In this document: positions 24,182 to 31,768 of the stretch, piece by piece
Layout: each line of letters begins with the position of its first letter
Numbering within the stretch: the stretch's first letter is position 1
NCBI GenBank assembly: GCA_031289815.1
Contig: JAITOS010000051.1
Location: 1-34,655, forward strand
DNA from: Peptococcaceae bacterium
GTDB taxonomy: Bacteria; Bacillota; Desulfitobacteriia; Desulfitobacteriales; Desulfitobacteriaceae
Length of the DNA: 34,655 bases
Direction of reading: 5' to 3'
Program-made: the position numbers and the translations under genes
Notes under the pieces: model-generated
Told to the model about the DNA's origin: nothing
Database searches by the model: none
Seen by the model: the letters and a program-made list of their open reading frames with translations, nothing else

Positions 24182-24957
24182 GTACGGCGATTATAGGAGG
24201 AACCGGAGTCGAATATTTACCCTTGGAAGGGCAAAAAGAAGTGCTCGCCGATACGCCCTATGGGCAGGTGGAGGTTACGACGGGTAGCCTGGACGGGCAG
24301 GAGGTGATGTTCCTCAGCCGACATGGACGGCAGCATGTCCTGCCTCCCCACGCCGTTAATTATCGGGGCAATATTTGGGCGTTGCGGGCGCTGGGCGCGC
24401 GGAAAATCATAGCTACCGCCGCGGTAGGCTCGCTGTCCCCTTCGTTATTACCGGGGGATTTGGTTTTACCGGATCAGTTTTTGGATTTTACGAAAAAAAG
24501 AGAAGGAACTTTTTACCAAGGCGGAGAAGGAGTTCTGCATGTCGATATGACGGAACCGTATTGCCCGGAAATCCGGAACATCATTCTCCAATCAGCGAGC
24601 GAGCTTCAGCTGAAGGTACAGGCGCAAGGCGTGTATGTGTGTACGGAAGGCCCCCGTTTTGAAACGCCGGCGGAGATCAGGATGTTCCATCAATGGGGCG
24701 GCGATATGGTGGGGATGACCGGGGTGCCGGAGGTTGTACTGGCGAGAGAAGGGGGACTGTGCTATGCGTCGATCGCCCTGGTCACGAACATGGCGGCGGG
24801 GATTGCCGATCATCCTTTGAGCCATGCGGAAGTGGCGGCGATGACTAAATCCCTGGGCAAGACCTTAGCGGCGTTACTGGGGCGGACGCTGAAAAATTTA
24901 GGGATGGAAAGAAATTGTTCTTGTGCTCGGGCTGCGAAAGAAGCAGGAAAGTTTTAA
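24178..24957 (+). CDS. mtnP: MTA/MTI phosphorylase (PNP family), apparent CTG start
   Basis: The track starts at TTG 24223, but the essential phosphate loop is encoded upstream in the same frame: 'STAIIGGTGVEYLPLEGQ'. The only in-frame codons between a stop (TGA 24157) and this motif that could plausibly start are CTG 24178 or ATT/ATA. CTG overlaps the ftsY stop (CTGA) and lies 7 nt after AGGAGG, so I choose it; 259 residues. Family motifs: 'FLSRHGRQHVLPPHAVNYR', 'CTEGPRFETPAEIRM' and 'VGMTGVPEVVLARE'. The purine-recognition segment reads 'LVTNMAAG' with Asn204, like 6-oxopurine PNPs, where human MTAP has Asp. This suggests methylthioinosine or inosine-type substrates, which fits the deaminase in the operon. 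Confidence 0.85.
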   Translation: MSTAIIGGTGVEYLPLEGQKEVLADTPYGQVEVTTGSLDGQEVMFLSRHGRQHVLPPHAVNYRGNIWALRALGARKIIATAAVGSLSPSLLPGDLVLPDQFLDFTKKREGTFYQGGEGVLHVDMTEPYCPEIRNIILQSASELQLKVQAQGVYVCTEGPRFETPAEIRMFHQWGGDMVGMTGVPEVVLAREGGLCYASIALVTNMAAGIADHPLSHAEVAAMTKSLGKTLAALLGRTLKNLGMERNCSCARAAKEAGKF

Positions 24958-24969
24958 GGAGGGTGAATC

Positions 24970-26007
24970 ATGAAGGCGATCCAATGGCTGGGAGATTCAT
25001 TGCGTATTCTGGATCAGACCAAGCTGCCGCTGGAAATCGTTTTCCGGACGGCCCGGACTTATGAGGACGTCGCCGCGGCAATTAAACAGATGGAGGTTCG
25101 GGGAGCGCCGCTCATTGGCGCGGTAGCCGCCTATGGTTATGTGCTGGGGGCCAGACAATATCAAGGAGAGCTCGATGCCTTTGAAGCCTACATGCGAGAA
25201 GTGCAGGAGACGTTGCTAAAAACGCGGCCGACAGCCGTCAACCTCTTTTGGGCTTTGCGCCGTATGGAAGATTGTTTGCGAGAAAATAAAAGCCTGGAAG
25301 CTCTGGAGCCTATCCAACAGAGGCTGGCCCAGGAAGCGGATAAGATCGCTGAGGAAGACGTTCGGGGCAACCGTTTGATCGGGGAATACGGGAACGAGAT
25401 CATTCCCCAAAACGCGCAGATTCTCACACATTGCAATACCGGAAGTCTGGCGACCGTAGAGTATGGTACGGCATTAGGGGTCATTCGCAAGGCGTATGCA
25501 TCCGGAAAACAGATCCATGTTTTTGCCGGTGAAACCAGGCCCTTTCTTCAGGGAGCGAGATTAACCGCGTGGGAATTGCAGCGGGACCAGATCCCGGTAA
25601 CCTTAATTGCGGACAGCATGGCTGGGTTTTTGATGCAGCAAAATAGAATTGATCTGGTGATCGTAGGCGCGGATCGGGTAGCGGCCAACGGCGATGTGGC
25701 CAATAAAATCGGAACCTATGCCCTCGCTGTCTTGGCGCAGGCCCACGGCGTTCCCTTTTATGTCGCCGCGCCGACCTCTACCATCGATTTAAAACTGCCC
25801 AGCGGGCAAGAAATTCCCATTGAAGAGCGTTCGGCCAAAGAAATTCTCGAAGTGTTCGGAGTTCCGGTGGCGCCGCCGGATATACCGGTGTACAACCCTG
25901 CCTTTGACGTGACGCCGGCCAAATATATTACCGGGATTATTACGGAAAAAGGGATCGTTTCCCCTCCCTACGCCGTCAATCTTTTAAAGGTGATGGTGCG
26001 CTCCTGA
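24970..26007 (+). CDS. mtnA: 5-methylthioribose-1-phosphate isomerase
   Basis: MtnA converts the aldose 5-methylthioribose-1-phosphate (and 5-deoxyribose-1-phosphate) to the ketose 1-phosphate. The 345-residue protein belongs to the eIF2B-like isomerase family: 'MEVRGAPLIGAVAAYG', catalytic Cys155 in 'LTHCNTGSLATV', 'TRPFLQGARLTAWEL' and catalytic Asp235 in 'VGADRVAANGDVANKIGTY'. B. subtilis MtnA uses Cys160 and Asp240. It starts at ATG 24970 behind GGAGGGTG, 12 nt after the phosphorylase, and shares one base with the following aldolase gene. Confidence 0.96.
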   Translation: MKAIQWLGDSLRILDQTKLPLEIVFRTARTYEDVAAAIKQMEVRGAPLIGAVAAYGYVLGARQYQGELDAFEAYMREVQETLLKTRPTAVNLFWALRRMEDCLRENKSLEALEPIQQRLAQEADKIAEEDVRGNRLIGEYGNEIIPQNAQILTHCNTGSLATVEYGTALGVIRKAYASGKQIHVFAGETRPFLQGARLTAWELQRDQIPVTLIADSMAGFLMQQNRIDLVIVGADRVAANGDVANKIGTYALAVLAQAHGVPFYVAAPTSTIDLKLPSGQEIPIEERSAKEILEVFGVPVAPPDIPVYNPAFDVTPAKYITGIITEKGIVSPPYAVNLLKVMVRS

Positions 26008-26657
26008 TGCTGCGGGAAAGTATTTTAGCGGTGGGAAGGGAAATTGTTCACAGCGGTTTGGTGGTGGGAACATGGGGAAATGTCTCCGCCTGGGATCCGG
26101 AGAAACAAGGGTACTGGATTACGCCGTCCGGGATGGATTACGCTACTCTGGCAGAGGAAGACCTGGTGCTGCTGGACTTGGATCACCAGGTATTAGACGG
26201 GCGGCGGAAGCCGTCCACGGAACATCTGTTGCACCAGGAGATCTATCGCCAACGCGGGGATGTAAAAGGAATCGTACATATTCATTCCGCCTATGCCACC
26301 GCCCATGCCGTGGCCAGAACGCCCTTGCCTGGGATTATCGGGGACTTGATACAAAGCGCCGGCGCGCCGATCCTGGTCGCGGCCTACGAGAATCCGGGCA
26401 GTATCGAATTGGCGCTGGCGGCGGCGGCGGCCTTGGGAGAACGTAACGCGGTGCTTTTGGCGAACCACGGCCTGGTCGGCGTCGGCGCTACGGCGGAGGG
26501 CGCGCTTCAAGTATGTCAGGTCGTGGAAAGAAGCGCTCAAATCCATATCCTGTCCCAGTCGTTGGGCGGGCCGATTCTTTTAGATGAGGAACAAATTCAG
26601 ACGATCCGCCAGGGCTACAGGGAGCATTATGGACAGCGGCAGGAGCCATCCGCCTGA
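26007..26657 (+). CDS. FucA-like class II aldolase (candidate 5-deoxyribulose/MTRu-1-P aldolase)
   Basis: The 216-residue protein belongs to the class II aldolase/adducin family. 'GTWGNVSA' is the substrate phosphate loop; Glu72 ('KPSTEHLLH'), His91 and His93 ('VHIHSAYATA') and His154 ('LANHGLVGVG') correspond one for one to E. coli FucA Glu73, His92, His94 and His155, so the metal site is intact. It directly follows mtnA (TGATG overlap). Two roles fit: MtnB dehydratase of the methionine salvage pathway, or the aldolase of the DHAP shunt that splits 5-(methylthio)ribulose-1-P or 5-deoxyribulose-1-P to DHAP and an aldehyde. No mtnW, mtnX, mtnD or mtnK lies nearby, which favours the aldolase. 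Confidence 0.85.
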   Translation: MLRESILAVGREIVHSGLVVGTWGNVSAWDPEKQGYWITPSGMDYATLAEEDLVLLDLDHQVLDGRRKPSTEHLLHQEIYRQRGDVKGIVHIHSAYATAHAVARTPLPGIIGDLIQSAGAPILVAAYENPGSIELALAAAAALGERNAVLLANHGLVGVGATAEGALQVCQVVERSAQIHILSQSLGGPILLDEEQIQTIRQGYREHYGQRQEPSA

Positions 26658-26742
26658 AAGGACGGGCCGCGCCTGAAAATCCGAGTTCGCGTCCGGGGCT
26701 TGGGCGGGTCGGCAGGACGAAAAATTGGAGGGAGAACAGAGG

Positions 26743-28044
26743 ATGAAGAAACTACTGCTGAGGGGGATGGTCTTACCCATGACCGCCCCGGATCATTTTT
26801 TTGCGGACGGCGAGATTGCCATCCAGGACGATGTGATCGTAAGCGTCGGGGCGCGAAAATCCGCTCCGGCCGGTTTTATTCCGGATGAAGTGATCGAATA
26901 CCCCAACGACGTCTTTATGCCGGGACTGATCAATACGCATACGCACGCGGCGATGACCTTTTTGCGGGGCTACGCGGACGACCTGCCGCTCATGCAGTGG
27001 CTGGAGAGCAAGATATGGCCCTATGAAGATAAGATGTCAGACGAGGATATCTATTGGGGCACGCTGCTGGCGCTCTGTGAGATGATCCGCTCCGGCACGA
27101 CGACCATGCTGGATATGTATATGTCCATGAACCAAGTAGCGGAGGCGGTATTGCAGGCTGGTACCAGAGCGGTGCTTTCCCGCGGCCTGATGGACGTGGG
27201 TCCGAACGCGGAGCTTCGCTTACAGGAAAATGTGGATTTACTGCGGCAGTATCAGGGAGCGGGAGAGGGCCGGATTACGGTGATGTTCGGGCCCCACGCG
27301 CCGTTTACCTGTTCCGGCGAGTATCTGCGCCGCATCAAGAAAGAGGCGGACCGGCACGGCGTGGGGCTTCATATCCATGTGGCCGAGACGTTGGATGAGA
27401 TTCATATTATCAAAGAACAACAGGGAAAAACGCCGGTGCAGTGGCTGGAGGAACTCGGCCTGTTCGGCGGGCACGTGGTGGCGGCGCATTGCGTACATTT
27501 AACCGATGAAGATATCGCTATCCTCAAGCGGAACCAGGTTTGCGTGGCCCACAATCCGGAAAGCAATATGAAACTGAACAGCGGCACGGCGCGTATCACG
27601 GAGCTGCTGAAACAGGGGATCACCGTAGGCTTGGGGACGGACGGCGCGTCCAGCAATAACGACCTGAACCTCTTTGGGGAAATGCGCACGGCGGCCTATC
27701 AGCAAAAGCTGGTCGCCGGGCCCACGGCTTTACCGGCCTATGAAGTACTGGAAATGGCGACCGTCGGCGGGGCGAAGACGCTGGCTTTGTCGCGGCTGGG
27801 ACGTTTAGCGCCCGGTTATCAGGCGGATATCATCAGTGTGAACATGGAGCAGCCGCATTTTTATCCCCGGCACTCGATACCGGCGCACCTGGTGTACAGC
27901 GCGCTGGCGTCTGATGTGCGAACCGTCGTCGTGGCGGGAAAGGTATTGATGGCGGAGCGGCGCTTAACGACCTTAGAGGAAAAACAAATCTGTCAGGAGG
28001 TCGAAAGGCGGGCCAAGGGGATCGCCCAAAGCTTTACCGGCTAG
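26743..28044 (+). CDS. mtaD: 5-methylthioadenosine/S-adenosylhomocysteine deaminase
   Basis: MtaD removes the 6-amino group from MTA, SAH and often 5'-deoxyadenosine, giving the inosine analogue. ATG 26743 is preferred to the track's TTG 26725 because it follows GGAGGGAGAACAGAGG; 433 residues. It is an amidohydrolase with metal ligands His66/His68 ('INTHTHAAMTFLRG'), 'GLHIHVAET', 'VVAAHCVHLTDED' and 'GLGTDGASSNNDLNLF'. It lies 85 nt after the aldolase gene and ends the salvage operon. Together with the phosphorylase it would send MTA through methylthioinosine rather than directly to adenine. Confidence 0.94.
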   Translation: MKKLLLRGMVLPMTAPDHFFADGEIAIQDDVIVSVGARKSAPAGFIPDEVIEYPNDVFMPGLINTHTHAAMTFLRGYADDLPLMQWLESKIWPYEDKMSDEDIYWGTLLALCEMIRSGTTTMLDMYMSMNQVAEAVLQAGTRAVLSRGLMDVGPNAELRLQENVDLLRQYQGAGEGRITVMFGPHAPFTCSGEYLRRIKKEADRHGVGLHIHVAETLDEIHIIKEQQGKTPVQWLEELGLFGGHVVAAHCVHLTDEDIAILKRNQVCVAHNPESNMKLNSGTARITELLKQGITVGLGTDGASSNNDLNLFGEMRTAAYQQKLVAGPTALPAYEVLEMATVGGAKTLALSRLGRLAPGYQADIISVNMEQPHFYPRHSIPAHLVYSALASDVRTVVVAGKVLMAERRLTTLEEKQICQEVERRAKGIAQSFTG

Positions 28045-28358
28045 GTCTGAAGACCTAAGATCGTATGTTCGTTTGTGAAAAATGTTTGTGGATAATGTGG
28101 ATAAGTCTGTGGCTAAGTATGGGAAGCGGGTTTCAGGAACGCGGGCAAATTGTGAAACAAAGCGCTTGTTATGCACAGGCCCTGTGGATATTGTGCATAA
28201 GTTAGGCACAAGGCGTGGTTTGACCTTTTTCAATGGGGATAATTTTCAGCTGAAATTTTGAGGGAAAATAGAACATAGGTTTAATTGACAAAACAGATCG
28301 TTGCTCATAGGCGACGCCAACAAGGGATAGCGAAGGCGCTGAAACGGGGAGAGGAAAC
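28045..28358 (+). other. Gene-free spacer with DnaA-box-like cluster
   Basis: No ORF or RNA gene is evident in these 314 bases. At its left end the mtaD stop codon lies inside a perfect repeat TAGGTCT-GA-AGACCTA (28042-28057), a hairpin without a T run. The centre holds the DnaA-box-like cluster described separately, followed by an AT-rich stretch (about 28205-28295). A TTGACA at 28285 has no good -10 partner. Confidence 0.7.
28074..28242 (+). promoter_or_regulatory. Cluster of DnaA-box-like 9-mers
   Basis: Two perfect consensus boxes TGTGGATAA lie head to tail (28087-28095 and 28096-28104). Around them are TGTGAAAAA (28074-28082), TGTGGCTAA (28108-28116, one mismatch), TTATGCACA (28169-28177, opposite orientation), TGTGGATAT (28183-28191, one mismatch), TGTGCATAA (28192-28200) and TGGGGATAA (28234-28242, one mismatch). 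The TTATGCACA and TGTGCATAA boxes form an inverted repeat. Such density is typical of DnaA-binding regions (oriC or the DnaA-box clusters known outside oriC in B. subtilis). No dnaA, dnaN or rpmH is nearby. Confidence 0.65.
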
Positions 28359-28958
28359 TTGAAGATGACGGAAGACAAGACCAGCTTGCTCAAAAAGAAG
28401 ATACGAACAGCGGTCTTAGAACGCCGGAGCGCTTTGAGCGAAGAAGAACGCCGACAAAAAAGCGAGCTCATCCGGCGGCGGGTGACAGCGCTGCCGGAGT
28501 ACAGGCAAAGCCGGACGATCATGCTTTTTTTGAACTTTAACGACGAAGTGGATACGTCCTTGCTGGCGGCGGACGTTCTGGCCGACGGCAAGACGCTGGT
28601 ATTGCCGCGCTGCGCGCCGGAAAAAGTTCTGATTCCGGCGGTGGTGCATGATTTGAACGGCGATGTCGGGCCGGGCGTATGGGGGATTCGCGAACCGTTG
28701 GCGGAGCGGACGGCGGTCATCGAGCCGACGGCGCTTGATTTGGTGATCGTTCCGGGGGTGGCGTTTGACGTTCGGGGCCGCCGTCTCGGTTATGGCGGCG
28801 GCTATTATGACCGCTTTTTGCCGCGTTTGTCACGAAATACGCCGTTATGGGGGATGGCTTTTGCATGTCAGATGGTCGAACAGGTCCCGGCGGCGGCGCA
28901 TGACCAGGCGGTCAGCTTATTGGTCACGGAACGGGCTGTCATTCGCTGCGGCGGCTGA
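28359..28958 (+). CDS. 5-formyltetrahydrofolate cyclo-ligase
   Basis: This enzyme uses ATP to turn 5-formyl-THF into 5,10-methenyl-THF, recovering stored folate for one-carbon metabolism. The protein is about 199 residues from TTG 28359 (behind GGGAGAGG); ATG 28365 is an alternative with longer spacing. The N-terminal 'KKIRTAVLERRSALSEEE' and the C-terminal substrate/ATP motif 'DVRGRRLGYGGGYYDRFLPR' are diagnostic. It follows the DnaA-box region and is not tightly linked to the next gene (150-nt gap). Confidence 0.94.
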   Translation: MKMTEDKTSLLKKKIRTAVLERRSALSEEERRQKSELIRRRVTALPEYRQSRTIMLFLNFNDEVDTSLLAADVLADGKTLVLPRCAPEKVLIPAVVHDLNGDVGPGVWGIREPLAERTAVIEPTALDLVIVPGVAFDVRGRRLGYGGGYYDRFLPRLSRNTPLWGMAFACQMVEQVPAAAHDQAVSLLVTERAVIRCGG

Positions 28959-29108
28959 AATGGAAAGAGAGTCGGCGGGTGCGCGGACTTTTGGCTGAGA
29001 GACCGCGAAGGGCGGTGCCGGTGCCGGTGAATGTTTTGCTGACCGCTTTACGGAAGAGACGGACCGGAAATCGCTGAAGAGAAAACGGTAAATAATGGAG
29101 AAAAAGAA

Positions 29109-29696
29109 ATGCGTTACTACCTGGCCCTCATACTGCCAATCATGCCGCTGGCGCTGGTTATAGCCGCCGCCGTCTGGTTTCTGATACATAAACTGCGGCA
29201 AAATCACCGCCCCCAACCGCCGCGCCTCAAAATGCTGGCCGAGTTCACGCTCACAGGCTGGGCGGTGATGTATGTCTATATCACGCAATTCATGTTTGGC
29301 AGGCACGCCATGTTCCACGGCTGGTACTGGGGACGCCTGAATCTGCGTCCCTTACAGCCGTTCTTCACCGCGCTTCGCTATGGTGCCAGTAATGCGGGCC
29401 TGTTCTGGCAAATGCTCCTGAATGTATGCATGTGCTTGCCGCTGGGCTTTCTGCTGCCCGTCGTCTTTCCTAAAAGATGCAAAAATTACCTATCCGTATT
29501 TCTCCTGTCCTTGGGCTTGGCGCTTTTCACGGAATTGAGTCAGCTCTTGGCGGGCCGAAGCGCGGATATCGACGACGTGATCGCCAATACGCTGGGCGGC
29601 GTTTTGGGCTTCTGGCTGTATATTATCTGGCGCGGCTTGTATGGCCTGACGACGCCGGGAAAACAGGCCGCCGATATAAAGAACTACCATCCTTGA
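29109..29696 (+). CDS. VanZ-like membrane protein
   Basis: The 195-residue protein has about five hydrophobic segments (near 5-25, 47-63, 95-118, 125-145 and 165-188). Family motifs of VanZ are present: 'LNLRPLQPF', 'LLNVCMCLPLGFLLPVVF', 'FTELSQLLAGRSADIDDVI' and 'NTLGGVLGFWLY'. VanZ of the vanA cluster gives low-level teicoplanin resistance, but most chromosomal VanZ-like proteins have no known role and none of the other van genes are here. ATG 29109 follows GGAGAAAAAG. The gene stands alone between the cyclo-ligase and recQ. Confidence 0.88.
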   Translation: MRYYLALILPIMPLALVIAAAVWFLIHKLRQNHRPQPPRLKMLAEFTLTGWAVMYVYITQFMFGRHAMFHGWYWGRLNLRPLQPFFTALRYGASNAGLFWQMLLNVCMCLPLGFLLPVVFPKRCKNYLSVFLLSLGLALFTELSQLLAGRSADIDDVIANTLGGVLGFWLYIIWRGLYGLTTPGKQAADIKNYHP

Positions 29697-29853
29697 GGGC
29701 TTCTTCGCGCCGCTGTCCGTCCCGGATAATATGATAATAGCGCTCATCTGAGAAGGAATTCAGTGAAATTGTGGCGAAAAGAGTCATAGAGAAATTTGTC
29801 TGCCAACCTCAAAAAAACGCGAAAAATAAACCTTACAGGAAACAGGAGTGAGC

Positions 29854-31713
29854 ATGAACCCTCAACCGCCGCCGGAAAATGACTTGACGCAGGCCTTGGC
29901 CCTCTTACATCGGTACTTTGGCTATGCAGCCTTTCGCCCCGGCCAGGAGAAGATCATCTCTTCCCTGCTGGGCGGGCGTGATACTATGGCCATCATGCCG
30001 ACCGGAGCGGGGAAATCCGTGACCTACCAGATTCCGGCTTTGTTGCTGGACGGCTTGACGCTGGTGATCTCGCCGCTGATATCCTTGATGAAGGATCAGG
30101 TGGACGCCCTGGAACAGATGGGACTGCCGGCGGTATTCCTCAATAGCTCCTTGACGCCCCGGCAGGTGAGAGAGCGGCTGGAGCGGATACGGCAAGGGGC
30201 GGTGAAGCTGCTTTATCTGGCGCCGGAACGTCTGGAACTCGAACACGGGCGGGAAATGATCTCTTCGCTGGCGATTTCCCTGGTGGCGGTCGATGAAGCG
30301 CATTGCGTTTCCCAGTGGGGACATGATTTCCGGCCCAGCTATCGCCAGATCGGCCCCTTCATCGAGGCCTTGCCCAACCGCCCCTGCATCGGCGCTTTCA
30401 CGGCGACCGCCACGGAGGAAGTCAAAAGGGATATCATCCAGTTGTTGGGCTTGAGAGAGCCGCAGGTACTGGTCACGGGCTTCGACCGGCCGAATTTGAA
30501 TTATTCGGTTTTGCGGGGGGAAAATAAGCGGCAGTTTGTACTCTCGTATGTACAGGCCAATCGGGAAGAGGCGGGGATTATCTACGCCGCGACGCGCAAA
30601 GAAGTGGATAAGCTTACGGAGCTTCTCGCCGGTCGGGGCGTCGCTGTGACCCGCTATCACGCGGGAATGACGGATCTGGAACGGCAGACCAGCCAAGAGG
30701 AGTATCTATATGATCGCAAAACGGTGATGGTGGCGACCAACGCCTTTGGCATGGGAATCGATAAATCCAATGTGCGCTATGTGATCCATTATAATATGCC
30801 GAAGAGTATGGAGAGCTATTATCAGGAAGCCGGGAGGAGCGGTCGTGACGGTGAACAGGCGGAATGCATTCTTCTTTTTGCGGCCGGGGACGTGCAAACT
30901 CAGAGACGGCTGATTGAGTTGAGCGTGCAACAGCCGGCGCGCCAGTTCAAGGAATTTGAAAAATTGCAGATCATGGTGGATTATTGCCATACAGGCCGCT
31001 GTCTGCGCCAGGAAATTTTGCAATACTTTGAGGAAGCGGACGCGCCGGAACACTGCGATCACTGCGGTAATTGCCGCAATCAATGGGATACGCTGGATAT
31101 TACAGTAGAGGCGCAGAAAATATTTTCCTGTGTTTATCGGATGCAGCAGCGCTTCGGGGCGGCTCTGACGGCGGAAGTGCTCAAAGGCTCGGAGACGAAA
31201 AAAATCCGGGAGCTGGGTTTTCACCGATTATCCACCTATGGGATCATGCGGGAAACGCCGTTGCAGGGGATCAAGGACCGGATCAATTATCTGGTCGCGG
31301 AAGATTATATGCACTTGACCGGTGGTCAGTACCCGGTGCTCAAATTGGCGCCGAAGGCGACGCTGGTGTTGAAAGGGCGGGAACAGGTGTGGCAGAAAAT
31401 CCTCCGGCAGCCGTTAAAAGCTACAGGAGACAGTGAACGCCTGTTTGACCGTTTGCGCAAGTTGCGGTTGGTGTTGGCCCAGAGGGAGAACGTCCCCCCG
31501 TATCTGATCTTTTCCGATAAGACGCTGCGGGAAATGGCGGTGCAGCGTCCGGCGAACCGGCAAGAATTCATCCGTTTGAACGGCGTGGGTGAGTTTAAAC
31601 TGGAAAAATACGGAGAATGTTTTTTGGCGGAAATAGGCTGGCAGGGGGAGGAAGAAGCCGGTTCTTCCGCGCCGCTGGCGGATAGTACGCTAAAAAGGGA
31701 GATAGAATACTGA
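29854..31713 (+). CDS. recQ: ATP-dependent DNA helicase RecQ
   Basis: RecQ unwinds DNA 3' to 5' in recombination repair. ATG 29854 behind AGGAG is preferred over GTG 29848, giving 619 residues (E. coli 609). Walker A with Lys54 ('MPTGAGKSVTYQ'), the DEAH box in 'VAVDEAHCVSQWGHDFRPSY', 'GAFTATATEEV', and the C-terminal helicase motif 'YYQEAGRSGRDGEQAEC' are intact. They are followed by the zinc-binding cysteines ('CHTGRCLRQEI' and 'CDHCGNC'), the RQC winged helix and an HRDC domain (about 525-600). It begins a group recQ-cls-nudC read in the same direction. Confidence 0.97.
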   Translation: MNPQPPPENDLTQALALLHRYFGYAAFRPGQEKIISSLLGGRDTMAIMPTGAGKSVTYQIPALLLDGLTLVISPLISLMKDQVDALEQMGLPAVFLNSSLTPRQVRERLERIRQGAVKLLYLAPERLELEHGREMISSLAISLVAVDEAHCVSQWGHDFRPSYRQIGPFIEALPNRPCIGAFTATATEEVKRDIIQLLGLREPQVLVTGFDRPNLNYSVLRGENKRQFVLSYVQANREEAGIIYAATRKEVDKLTELLAGRGVAVTRYHAGMTDLERQTSQEEYLYDRKTVMVATNAFGMGIDKSNVRYVIHYNMPKSMESYYQEAGRSGRDGEQAECILLFAAGDVQTQRRLIELSVQQPARQFKEFEKLQIMVDYCHTGRCLRQEILQYFEEADAPEHCDHCGNCRNQWDTLDITVEAQKIFSCVYRMQQRFGAALTAEVLKGSETKKIRELGFHRLSTYGIMRETPLQGIKDRINYLVAEDYMHLTGGQYPVLKLAPKATLVLKGREQVWQKILRQPLKATGDSERLFDRLRKLRLVLAQRENVPPYLIFSDKTLREMAVQRPANRQEFIRLNGVGEFKLEKYGECFLAEIGWQGEEEAGSSAPLADSTLKREIEY

Positions 31714-31768
31714 AAGGCCTGGGGGCCGGCAAGAGAAAAAACGCAGGTGATGGACGATAAGCGGCTAT

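Noticed and set aside
24223-24957. TTG 24223 as start of the phosphorylase
   Set aside because: It would remove the GGTG phosphate loop encoded upstream in the same frame, and it has no RBS at correct spacing.
28045-28358. This spacer as the main chromosomal origin
   Set aside because: DnaA boxes and an AT-rich stretch are present, but dnaA, dnaN, rpmH and gyrB are not, and genes on both sides run in the same direction with no switch in strand. Kept only as a DnaA-box cluster.
29109-29696. VanZ-like gene as a glycopeptide resistance determinant
   Set aside because: No vanA, vanH, vanX or regulators are present; isolated VanZ-like genes are common and mostly unrelated to resistance.
29905-30696. 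263-residue minus-strand ORF inside recQ
   Set aside because: The plus strand encodes intact RecQ helicase motifs; the minus frame is rich in His, Gln and Arg with no recognisable domain.
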